From the NCBI RefSeq assembly GCF_013426205.1, contig NC_089425.1:2232001-2296000 (forward strand): DNA of 64,000 bases, given 5' to 3'. A program made the translations under genes and the position numbers. The notes below the pieces were generated by a model that worked only from the letters and a program-made list of their open reading frames with translations, ran no database searches and was not told the origin of the DNA. This stretch comes from Metarhizium brunneum. Lineage: Eukaryota; Ascomycota; Sordariomycetes; Hypocreales; Clavicipitaceae. Each line of letters starts with the position of its first letter. Position 1 is the stretch's first letter. Positions 34,626-45,186 of this stretch are shown one piece after another.

Positions 34626-35282
34626 GGCTTGGTTCCGTGGTTGACTTTCCGATTTCGTCTTCGGGCCGAGGTTCTTTGCGACGGTGCACAAAGAAAATAC
34701 CACATTTCGAGCTATTTTCTCTCTCTTTTGAGTAATGGCTGCACCTTGGCGTCTAATGCTGCTCCTGTCCCCGTCACTGGTGCTCTTCAATCAGCTTCGC
34801 AAGACTGACTTTGGCGAGTTTGATGCCAGCCATCCGTCATTTAGGGTTGTGAAAGGTTGTCTGGTCGTCGCGACTGGACGCAGTCGACCCACATTTTCTG
34901 TGCTCCAATCCCGCTCAACCCATGTAAAACTACATATTGACTCGATCTAAAACCTCTTGTTCTGCCCAACACTAGCTAGCCATCTACCACCGTAGCCACG
35001 AGACAACATGGTCTGAATGCAATTTCAAGCCACCAAAATGTTGCCCTCGCATCACATTCGAGACTGACATACGGGGGGCCAACCACAAGCGGTGCTATGC
35101 CTGCGAATAGTTTCGATGCGCATGGTTGAGCTGGAGTTGGGCTGCTGTTTCAATGCCTGAGCGTATCGTCCCCATGTCAACGTTTGGTCTTGGTCAGGAC
35201 TTCGGCCAAATGTCAAAATAGTACAGGCAGCAGCTGATGAAAAATAGACTGGCAATTCTCAGCTCTGCTACCCGGGCCTGAA
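34626..35282. other. Intergenic
   Basis: Region upstream of the DUF1308 gene (-) and of the degenerate ankyrin-family gene (+). The first 160 bases keep an open frame with the DUF1308 gene but lack an ATG. No motif recognised. Confidence 0.45.
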
Positions 35283-37427
35283 ATGGAGAGGCCTTCATTA
35301 TTCTCGGGATTCAGCCAAAAATATTTTGAGACATGTGTCCTTGGACAACAATGCTCTACTACACTTCAGCTGGCAGAAGTAGTCGGTCTTTTCGCTGGCG
35401 TCGTGACCCTCGGTGAGCTTACAACATCCAGAGTCAACTGGATGAACTTGAAGCTCTGAATATCCTCATCACCGAGGTTGAAGCTGAAGCCGCAGCTGAA
35501 CAAGATGCGTTGCGAGACACGCCAGCCGGGGCCTTGAGTCTGCGATACTGCAAGAAGGCCGCCAAGGAGCTGGAAGATGTCATCCAAAATCCTCAGAGAA
35601 ATATCAAGTGGCCTGTAAGGCTGCCAAGGACGGCAGCAAAATTTGGGGCTGTTTTGAGCCAGAAAACAATATTGGATGCTCAGAGGCAGCTATCCAAGGC
35701 GTTTCAAATGCTTCAATTTGCTGTGACAGTACGTATGTGGTTCGTAAAGTCGCCGAACCATGCATGGCTTCTGGTTGAAAAGTCGCTGCAAAAGGAAAAA
35801 AAGCTGACAGCTCTGTTCGTTCTCCTACATATAGGTCTCAGTCCAAACGCCTACCAGAACGTACGGCCTCAGCCTTTCCCGCCAAAAAGCATGAAATCAA
35901 CACTGCCAAAGTCAAGCATACTCCAACACCGACGAAGATTGCATCCGCCAGCGTTGAATTAGTGTCGCCGCAGCAGGCCACCCTGCGGTGGTTGTCGGGC
36001 TCTGTTTTCGGAGGCATTGCCGGTGCCCAATGTTCCCAGGTCGTCCAGGAGGGTCGCGATGACGGCGAAGAAGTGCGAAGTAAAGGAACCCAGGGCCAGC
36101 ATGGATATGGAAAAACCTCGATCTTACTTGCTTCACTAGCTACACAAGCTCGCATCTGATTCCCGTCATGGGTCGCACAAGCTGCCTGGGACATTTTGTC
36201 ATATAGGTCATCACGGAGCTTCACATGGAAGCTCACAAGCTGGAATGTTGTCCCCGGTGATAGCCCGATCTTGGAAGCCGTGAAAAGAGGTCCGTTTACT
36301 GATGTCATGGCGCTCATCTCGTCTGGCGATGCGTCCTTGTACGACCGAGATGACAACGGCAAGACGCTGCTTCATGCAAGTTGGAGAAGACGGAAACACA
36401 ACCGCACCCCGGTACTCAATTAACATGTTTGCAGTATGCAGTGTATTGCCGCAAGTTTGACACGGCTATAAATGTCATAAAAACGGGCCATCCAGTCGTG
36501 GAAACAGACAATCTCGGGTTGTTTCCGTGCACAGCGCCATCTGCGTCCCCGCAAGCAGACGCAACCAAATCTCTCGAGCTCCTTTCCGTGGTGATCAGTA
36601 GCGGAGACTTTAGTAATTTACTTGAAGGCTTGATTGACGACTCCGCCACAGTCGCATTCTTCAAGCCAAGCCAGTTTGATCGGCTAATCTGGGTTGTCCC
36701 TGGGTTCTTGGAGCTGATTGATAATGACTTGTCTTGGAATTTCAGTCAGCTGCCGCTGTCATCTAAATCCAGGACGTTTGGCTGGTCCATGGTTCGTGCA
36801 GACACCCTGGATGCCATTCTTTCCCGTTACTCTATAACGTTGCAAGACGCAAGGCAGATGTTGGACTATTCGGTTGGCCACTCGTTGCACGAGTTCGCCG
36901 CACAGTACCTCGTCCAGCCCAACTTCCGAAAAACTTTGCCAGGTTCATGGCGGTATGCTTGGGTATATGACGGCGAGACTAACGGCAACATAGCAGTCAA
37001 GAACGCCCAGCTCTGGAAGGGTTACGGGTTCGGCCTGGTCTCAGCCATGGTGTTTGACTACCTTGTGAAGGAGTGAGAGTTTAACATTCTTGGACGCATG
37101 ACTCCCCTATTATACGCTACAATGAAGACAATGAGTCGGTTGGCCTTGCGTCCCGATGCAGGTCCCCAGCCAAGATGGGAGGAGGAAGTACACGACAATG
37201 TGAGAAGTCTTCTAGACGATGTATCAAGGAGTGGGGTCAGGCTTGAGGAATATGGACGCGTGGAATTCTCGCTATTTATGAACAACGACTTTGCCCGCAC
37301 AAGGAGGTGCCGAAATATCATGGGTTACAACCATGAAGTGGTAGGGGGCCCGTGTCTAGCTCCATTACAGTATGGGCCGAGGCCGAAAGACTGGAGGTTT
37401 GTTTGGGACAATCTAGTGGAAGAGTAA
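35283..37427 (+). pseudogene. Degenerate fungal ankyrin-family gene (frameshift and two in-frame TGA codons)
   Basis: Segments of one protein family appear in order but not in one readable frame. LAEVVGLFAGVVTLGELTTS (35370-35430) is a typical fungal N-terminal domain. The reading frame then shifts (only about 20 bases, too short for an intron) into SQLDELEALNILITEVEAEA and RDTPAGALSLRYCKKAAKEL, up to AVT at 35728. A GT-AG intron (35729-35841) leads to a frame running to 36375 that is interrupted by TGA at 36157-36159 but resumes with WNVVPGDSPILEAVKRGPF and ends NGKTLLH. A GC-AG intron (36376-36434) joins this to YAVYCRKFDTAINVIKTGHP, and the last part is split by TGA at 37074-37076 before LGRMTPLLYATM and LEEYGR. 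LLHYAVYCRKF is ankyrin-like. An extra intron could avoid one TGA (37068-37169), but three lesions together suggest decay. Confidence 0.62.
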
Positions 37428-40412
37428 ATGTTGGAGAGCCAGCCGTTAAACATGCCAGGCGCGTGGGTAGACTAGCGTACACATGTCCAGATAGATATTG
37501 TCCCAAATACCTCTCTCATGGTTCTCTCTACCTTGGCCCTGACTAGAACTAGCTGGAGGGTCGGTGGCTGCGCATGTGTGGATGCAAGACTCGCCTAGAG
37601 GTCAACTGGGTGCTTCTCAACCCTTATTCCACCACAGTTTTGGGTACATTGTGCGGGCATCAAAATCAATCTCAAGATCAGGCTCAAGCTCACGCTCACG
37701 CCACGCAACAACGAAAACCACTTTAGGAACCACCAACGTCCAGTAGCCTACAAAACGTTGCGCAGTGGCACCGCTGTACCTGTTAAAAAAAGTCAGGTCG
37801 AATTCACGCAGCCACATCCGCGGGGCCGCTATCAATCGGTGTCTCATACTCATACCGTGCGTGAGGCCTGGTTCTAGAAGTCTTGGTATTGTCTGGTTTA
37901 CCTCGCACTTGGATCCACGCCAAGCAGCCATCCATCATTAAACATCTTCACATGCGCCAGAGCGCAAGGCAGGAGGGAAAAAAATTTTTCTCTTAAAAAA
38001 AACCCTCAACCCGAGTTTTTGCGAGACGCCCGACGATTCCGCTCCTGCATGTCAATGGATCTTTGTTTGTTGGCGAGCTTGAAGTTTTTCGCAAGAATCC
38101 CTGCTGCAGGTTTTCCCCATATGATCAGGCGCCACGCAACATTCGATTGAGTGATTGGACAAACCACCGACGTGAATGTAAAGTTATAGTTGGCATCTCT
38201 ACCTGCTCTCTCCTTGAAAGGTCAATGGTGGTCGAACGACTCTGCCAAAAGGGGAGGACTCCTGCAAGAGGAAGTCTTGTTTCTGGTTGGTCTTCTTCAT
38301 TTCCTTTACAACAAAAGGTCACTATCAGTTGTTGGCCGGCCACCAATATAAAACCCTAACCCTAGCTATTATTAACAGTGATTATTATTCGACAACATAA
38401 ATTCAATGTTTGTTTCAGAAGTCTGGCCTGGTGGGGAAGGGCGGATCATCACCCACTATGATTTGCTCCACAGCGGCCTTTCAAAGGGAGAGGGGGCTGA
38501 GTAGCTAACGTCGACGCCAAAATACACCCCAGTGCCACTAGAAGCCCACTGAAGGAGGGCCAAGTGCTCATTGGGCCCACGAATTGACAACACTTACGGA
38601 GTAGCGGCTCGTCCACTTAGCCGCTGACAGGTAAACTGGAAAAAATAGCCGTCGCCCCTTCCCAAGGGAGCGAAGCACTGGGAACCAGGCGCGCAAGAGC
38701 TGGACGCCACACGTTTTATAATCAACGGAGAACACCATGTGCCCTGTGCTGCTTCCATCGTTGTCGTCTGGAAAAGTGGCGCCGATTTGTTTTGGCACCC
38801 ACACCCCCTGCCAACCCCCCAAGTTCCGCTGACGAGGAGTCCAGAGACAAAAGGGGGTATTTTCAGGAATGTACAGTCGTAGCCGTACGCCTGGGCTATA
38901 GCCGTTAAAGATCCTGTACCTTGGCGATGGTCGGGTTATTCCAATGGTCCACGGTCATCTAAGGCTTTCACCAAGTGAATCGGTAAATAGTCAGGTTACC
39001 CACGATAGTACAGGCATCAAGCTTAGCCACTATACGGAGTGCATTTTAATCTGGTGTCTTTATCGTCATTTGCCCCCCCATAACGCTGCCTACCTAGTAG
39101 TTTCGCAGCCTCCAACTCGAGGCATTTTTCTTCTTTCAACACCAGACAGACTACATGCACCATGATAATACCGCCAATTACAAGAGAAAATTAAATTCAC
39201 CAAGCAATATGTAAAGCTGTGAGCGCCATCTAAAAGCTTGGGATGACTGCCTCGAGGCTCTTTTACCTATCGCACGCGGTGCGCGCATCGCCGCCCCTCA
39301 TCAGCTAGCATTGAATTGAGCCGGCCCTTTTTGAGCCCATTGACAAGAGCCGCGATGACCTTTAACAGCTTCAACAACGCGGCATTAACATCGCATGATG
39401 CGGTCAAGAAAGAAAAAATCCTTATATGTACCTTGAGTATTTTGAGGTGTAATTTTCTAGTAAATTCGAACAAGGTACAAGCTCCATAATAGTCGCACCT
39501 TGACGATTGTTGCCGAATATTGATGAAAAGGATCTCGCGAAGCTACGTAGCGTATCGTATAGGCAAGGTTTACTGTAACAACGCCAAGCCTCTCCGCACG
39601 CCCGCCAAGTGTGTGGTTCCTCCTCACCCCACACAGATGGGCGACAAGTCGAGTTCAATGTAACCTGGCCCGGCCGTTGAGTGCAAGTCGCGCGAGTCGA
39701 ATAGTGCGTCGTCTTTGGGCTTGAGAAAAAGTAATCGAGAGGGTTTAGGGGCAACGGCGGGCGCCGGCTTCTCCTAGTCCCATCGATTCCAAGTGACATC
39801 GGGAGCTGGCTAGAATGGCGCATGGCATGCAATTGCCCCGGTCGCAGGGCGACCACAAGTATTACAGCCTACTACGTATTTCAACTCGCTCGATAGAAAC
39901 AGGCGTGACGGGGAAACCACAGCCCAGAATAGCCTCACACGCCGTCCAAATAGCGCGATGCAACATGGCACAATGCAGTGTATGCCACATTTCAAAAACT
40001 GGCCTGGCTCTTATTCTCTCTCACCATGAACCATGACAGTCGTCTGTCAGTTGCACAAGGACGCCTCACTTACAGGGCGGCAGGGAGGGGGACACACATG
40101 CCAAGAACTTTTGCAAGATATCAAACTCGACGATAACTATGGAACCATACATTCTTAAAATAATATGTATCAAAAGAGAATATGTAACACAGGAATAAGC
40201 AGCACAAGGGTCCAGAACCCGAGCACGCTTGTCAATGAAGCCTGGATGCAACTCCGATATAGGCAAAACATTCCAACCAAAGATTCACGCACGAGCAAAC
40301 ACCCAGAATATCAAACCTTTCCGTCATCTTGGATGCTTTCTCATGTCAAGGGTTCACTGCAAGTAGCCATTGACCTGCATTGTGGCCGTCGCCGATTGGT
40401 AATGAAGGACGC
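37428..40412. other. Gene-free region of 3.0 kb
   Basis: Downstream of the ankyrin-family remnant and of the Asp f 4-like gene's stop codon. No frame with a recognisable domain. It contains a two-unit telomere-like CCCTAACCCTA (38354-38364), one TACGGAGTA word (38595) and a near match (39033), and A/T homopolymer runs near 37975-38005. Confidence 0.5.
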
Positions 40413-41288
40413 TTAACTGACAGTGACCTTGAAGTTGACGGGTCCAGGACTAACATTGAGACCAACTCCGTCCAGAGCGTTGGTGCCCTTGACATAGGCA
40501 TTGTCTCCAACACCGCCCTCCTTAATAGTAGAACACTTATGACCCTCAGCACAAACACTGAGGGCAGGGATGGGGCGGTTGCTGTCGGCAGCAGTCAGGC
40601 AGGAGGCATCGGCACCAGACCAGGCACCGTTCTTTTCGCTGGCGTAGTCAAATTCGAACCAGGTGGCAGTGTAGAGTCCAATGTCGTTGGTAGGGACCTC
40701 GCCAACACCACAAGCTAAACCGCCCTGGCTGTTGGGCTCGGCCGCCAGAATCTTCTCACCACCGGCAGGGAGGTCGAAGGTCATGACCTGATTGCCCTTG
40801 AAAAAGCCGTTGATTCCGCCGTTCCTGCCAATCTTGAGCCAGACGGCGCACTTCTGGTCCTTGCCCGACTTGTTCTCGATTGTCGCAGTGTATTCATAGT
40901 CTTTGGCGTCGTCGACGAGCATCAGATTGCAGCCATAGTTATTGGGGGCACCAACATTGCCCTTGTAGGCAATATCAGCGATAGAAGCCCGCTTGGAAAC
41001 TCCACCACAGAACTGCTTCTTGCCACCAGATCCAGAGCCGGTCGAGGGGGTAGATTTGGCGGCGCTGGTAGTAGCTGGAGGAGGCGGGGGAGGTGCAACG
41101 GTAGGTGAAGCTGGAGACGGGACGACGGCAGCCTTGTTGTTGACAGCAGCTCCGTCAGGCTTGGCATTCATGTAGAAGTCGATGCGCTTGTCAAGTTGGC
41201 GGTGAATATTCTTGTGCGCGAAGCCGCTGGGGTGGGCAGCGACGCCGAGGGCAGCAGCCACGGCGAGGGTTGTGGCAGAGAACTTCAT
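40413..41288 (-). CDS. Asp f 4-like secreted protein
   Basis: A single exon on the complement gives 291 residues. A signal peptide (MKFSATTLAVAAALGVAAHP) is followed by a dibasic site (QLDKR), a Pro/Ala/Ser/Thr-rich linker with six consecutive Pro, a second dibasic site (GVSKR) and the conserved domain. Family landmarks are DIAYKGNVGAPNNYGCN, GGINGFFKGNQVMTFDL, AAEPNSQGGLACGVG, TATWFEFDYA, AWSGADASCL and LNVSPGPVNFKVTV. This is the pattern of the Asp f 4 family of secreted ascomycete proteins, known mainly as a major Aspergillus allergen; its molecular function is unknown. Six or so Cys in the domain suggest disulfides, and the dibasic sites suggest Kex2 trimming. A TTTATATTA run lies about 35-45 bases upstream of the ATG. 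Confidence 0.88.
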   Translation of the reverse strand: MKFSATTLAVAAALGVAAHPSGFAHKNIHRQLDKRIDFYMNAKPDGAAVNNKAAVVPSPASPTVAPPPPPPATTSAAKSTPSTGSGSGGKKQFCGGVSKRASIADIAYKGNVGAPNNYGCNLMLVDDAKDYEYTATIENKSGKDQKCAVWLKIGRNGGINGFFKGNQVMTFDLPAGGEKILAAEPNSQGGLACGVGEVPTNDIGLYTATWFEFDYASEKNGAWSGADASCLTAADSNRPIPALSVCAEGHKCSTIKEGGVGDNAYVKGTNALDGVGLNVSPGPVNFKVTVS

Positions 41289-44200
41289 TCTGTTGTTTTT
41301 TGTGTAAGAGGTCGTTGTAATATAAATGCAATGGTGAGTTCCGAGTCAATCGGTCTCGTTTTGACAGGCCCGGGTACTCGCAGAATATCGGGAAGCCTAC
41401 GGAACCAAAGATGCCGGCAATGGTTTGTTGAGGGAATGTGCTAGTTCTCCGTGTAGGGGCGGGAATCCAGGAGAACAGAAGATGGAAGAGAGCGTGGGCC
41501 GACGTAGGCTGAGGCGCTGGTTGTTAAGGAATGACTTGAAAGGCAAAGGCAAGGAAGGGCTGGATGTGTTGTTGAAGGATGGTGTGAATAAGAGCAAGGG
41601 AAGCAGGGCAAGGAGACTTAAAAAGGAGAGTGGAAGGGTGCTGGCAAGGGGACGATGCGCCACGGAGAATTCCAAGGAACCAGACCAGACTTGAGGACGA
41701 GCCGTTGGGTTGCAGCTCAGATTGGTGAACATTGAAGGGGGAGGGGGGTGTTGGAACATAGGACTTTGCCGGTTACAGGCACTTGCTCAAAGGCTGTCTA
41801 GTCTAAACGGCCCAGGCGGGCACAGCACGGAGAGATCAGTAGTTGGATACATGTATGTATGTACGCAAGAGCACATTCTTTCTTGGCTTTGATCAAGGCT
41901 GGAGCAAGCATTGGATGCCCAGGACGGGGGTGTCTCTAGAGTCCATAACGGACCGGTGAGCCATGGCCTAATGCAGTATAGCGGCCTGTTGAAGTGAACC
42001 AGGCTCATTAGGCATGTTGGATTTCAGGTACGAGCCAGTCTTGATTGGCCGACTACCACTCGGACCTGGCCGTGCCCGTGCATTGTACTAGAACCTATTG
42101 GGCGGTTCTTGTACATACAAACTTGACTTCCAAGGTTCTAGTGGTAACGCGATGCGCGTAGTACTTTACGTACCTGCCTGAGTGAGGAAGGCAAGGGCCG
42201 AGATGCTGGAACTTGTGTGTCTAGGCCGCTAGGTACTCTCTGTACCTACTTACTTACGCAGCAACTACTAGACAGCAGGGCCAAAGGTACCGCCGGCCTT
42301 GGGATATCTACGTAGGTACTTCAGTACTTAACATGGAGTATGTACGTACATTTAACTCCCACCCTTCTCTCATTCTCGTCCAAGCACGCTAAACATGAGA
42401 CTGCCAGCTCGGGCTACGTTTCCGCTCGTCCCATCTTTGTTTCCATAGCGAGCCGTGCTCTTCATGTTATACATCTGAAGCCAAAGTTGGGCAATAATAG
42501 CAAGTACCTAGGCACTTTGGGCGGTGTTGCCCGATAGATACAGCACAGAACTTGCTGCGTCAGCGGCAGTCCGGAAGCGAAGCGCAAAAACACCAGAACA
42601 CCACAACGTCCAGCCGCAGCGCTACAGTGCCAAGGTGCAACACGGATTGAATACCACTCTGTAGCAACGTGTTTCGTCTCCATCGTACTGGGCGTTGCTG
42701 GTGCCCAGGGCCGAAATCTGACCCCATCCTACTACTACCAGATTGGCCGATGGACATGGAAACCCCAGCTACGCAAACTTATCCGTCGCCCGCCCTCCAG
42801 GTAGACAAGGCCAACAGAATGACACGCAAGCTGTGCTCTCCGCCGAAAATGGCGCAGCTACGGAGTAGTACTCCATACTAGGCAAGATCTTGACTGTCAC
42901 ATTTCACAAAGACATGCTGCTGCACACTTGGCCGCTGTTCCTCGAGTGGTCCACTCAAGTGCTGCATGCAAAGACCCAAGGCGTTCAGGGGAAGGTACTC
43001 ACAGGTGCCGCATTGTGTCTGGTACGGAGTACCGAGTGCAAAGCAATCGACTCTTCTGCCGTTCCACGAAACAATGAATTTTTCTTCTCCTTCTTCTTCC
43101 TTGCCCTCTGTGTGGCGTCTCCATGGGCCTCCACGCGTCACCCGCCTGGTGGCGGAGAAGTAGACATGTGAATGGGGAAACTGGATGGATTGGTGCCACG
43201 ACGCACTTGACGGCTTGCATGACCCCGAAGCCTCAATTGAGGCACCACGAGATACAACTGGCCGGCACGGGGTGTTCAAATGCTGGACCCTCCTCAGTGG
43301 CCTCCAGAGCAGCCGCGGAGCCTAATGGCGCTAAATTGATACATATGTAAGTTCCAGCATGAACCGTCAATCCAGCAACATTTGAACATTCACACCTTCA
43401 GAGTCTGGTTGCTGTGAGCGAGCGCCTTCTGTCCAAGTTTGTTTTGGCCAACTGTCCGCGTCTCAATGGACCTATGGAGAAGGCAACGAATGTCCCCTGT
43501 TTCGCATGATGGAGCACCCCGCAAATAGCACATATTACATGGTCTAGTCCATAATGCTGGAAAAAGAAGCAAGCTTTGATCGATCCAGATGTCGCTATCT
43601 CAAGGTCCACAGTTGACTTCGTTGAGCGTCTCCAGGGCGGGGCGCGTGTCGGGGAGAGACGGGGGACGGGCAAACCGCAACTGCCAACAAACACATGGCC
43701 TGTACTCTGTACACAGCCCAGGCAGCAGTGAACATTGGTTGAACTGATGATATACATATTATCGGTTGCACGTCTTTGTCTGTTTGTTGCCGTGTACCGA
43801 GCGCAATGCAGATCTCTGAGATCAATCACGGACTCTTTAATCGACGAGACAAGGGGAAGGAGCATGTGGCAGGGTGACACACGACGGGAGACCACAAACA
43901 GGCCCGGCCTGTCTTCGGCCGCCATGCGCTGGAATGAAAAACAACACAAGACTGCTTTGTACTTACTTAGATGCAAGTGTACTAGTACTACTGTAACTTT
44001 ACGTGCTGTCAAGTACCTACTTTACCTACTTAAGTACCTAGGTAGGTAAGTACTCAAGTAGGTATGTACGGAGTACTCCGTACATTGTACATATTTAGAA
44101 GCCCACCCTGGAATGCCGGGCCGGGCGCTTACCACAACCATGACCAACGACCTGTCACCACAGCCAGCGTCCAACCAACCAGCAGCAGCACTGCCTCTTT

Positions 44201-45186
44201 CTTCATCTCGCTTTGCCTCCCTCACAAATTCACAATGGCGCCCGCCGCGTGCTTGACACGAGGGCCACGCAAGGGTCTCATACTCCCCCCCCTCGACATG
44301 GGTATATACGCGCATGTACGGAGTACAATGTGCATCTCGGCCAACAACAACGACGCCGCAGTGTTACTGACTCGCTACACTTGGTTCGTTTTCCTGCTTC
44401 TCCTTTGTTCAACCTCCCTCACGCCGCTACCATGCCCTTCAAGCCGCCGGATGCGGGAGAATTCAAGCCAGGAACATCATCATTATTCCTCCTCTGCTGT
44501 TTTTTCAGACACCTGGAGGCCTGGATAACTACGTCCTTGATTCCGCTCCATGGCACCACCACCTTCTCGTATTTACGGCGTGCATAATGGCCGAAAGCAT
44601 GCTGTATCCGCATCTATTAGGAAAATCAAGGAACTGGGCCCACATGACAATCTCTGTATAATGCAATGCTATGCATGGTATTCGCAGTACGGAGTACGAT
44701 GTATGGTATCAATACAACTACAGTGTACAGAGTGCTCTACTCCGTGCAGACGCGGTACTTCCCAGTCTGCCCACCCCAATCGTCTACGCAATGAAGCCGC
44801 CACCGAATCAGGGGCGTGCAAAGTTGGCCCATCTCCCTTGAACCAGACCGGACCCCTTGCCGAGGAGGCGAAGCCAGGTCTAGCTACTCCGTAAACAACT
44901 GTCATATACATAATGTACGGTCGTGGTTGCAAGCAGACACATGTTTCGTTTTGTTTGTGACTTGCCTTCGGTTGCTTGCTTGATTTGCATTGATTGTTTC
45001 ACCACTAGGGACGGGGCATCAAAGAAAAGACAAAACCTGTCCACTAATATTGTCGTATCATTGAAAGAAAAACTACCAAGCCGAACGCTGTACAATAGCA
45101 AGTACTGATCATAAGGGTCGTTAATCTAGGCTACCGCCAATAACTTGTAACCCGAGCCTGAAGTCCTGATGCGCCCTCGCATCTCC
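41289..45186. other. Gene-free region of 3.9 kb, rich in palindromic words
   Basis: Upstream of the Asp f 4-like gene (-) and downstream of the AAA ATPase (-). No coding frame is supported. It carries the densest set of TACGGAGTA words (42859, 43023, 44067, 44074, 44317, 44688, 44885) and two TACTTA/TACCTA clusters (about 42170-42350 and 43965-44100). The first 400 bases, purine-rich on this strand, are the probable promoter of the Asp f 4-like gene. Confidence 0.5.
43965..44100. repeat. Cluster of TACTTA/TACCTAGGTA words ending in a perfect 16-base palindrome
   Basis: The stretch reads as overlapping short words: TTTACCTACTTAAGTACC, TAGGTAGGTAAGTACTC and AAGTAGGTATGTACGG. It ends in the perfect palindrome TACGGAGTACTCCGTA at 44067-44082. 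This is the clearest place where the two word families of the window meet. Confidence 0.8.

Noticed and set aside
34626..34790. Upstream in-frame extension of the DUF1308 gene
   Set aside because: It has no ATG (the frame begins with TTG), so the start was placed at 34625.
35729..35841. Treating the 113-base gap in the ankyrin-family remnant as another lesion
   Set aside because: It has a good GTACGT donor and a CAG acceptor and preserves the frame, so it is taken as a normal intron.
35838..36362. A 174-codon complement frame with a hydrophobic segment, overlapping the ankyrin-family remnant
   Set aside because: The + strand here carries family-like sequence (WNVVPGDSPILEAV) and matching splice sites. 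The complement frame has no recognisable domain apart from one hydrophobic run.
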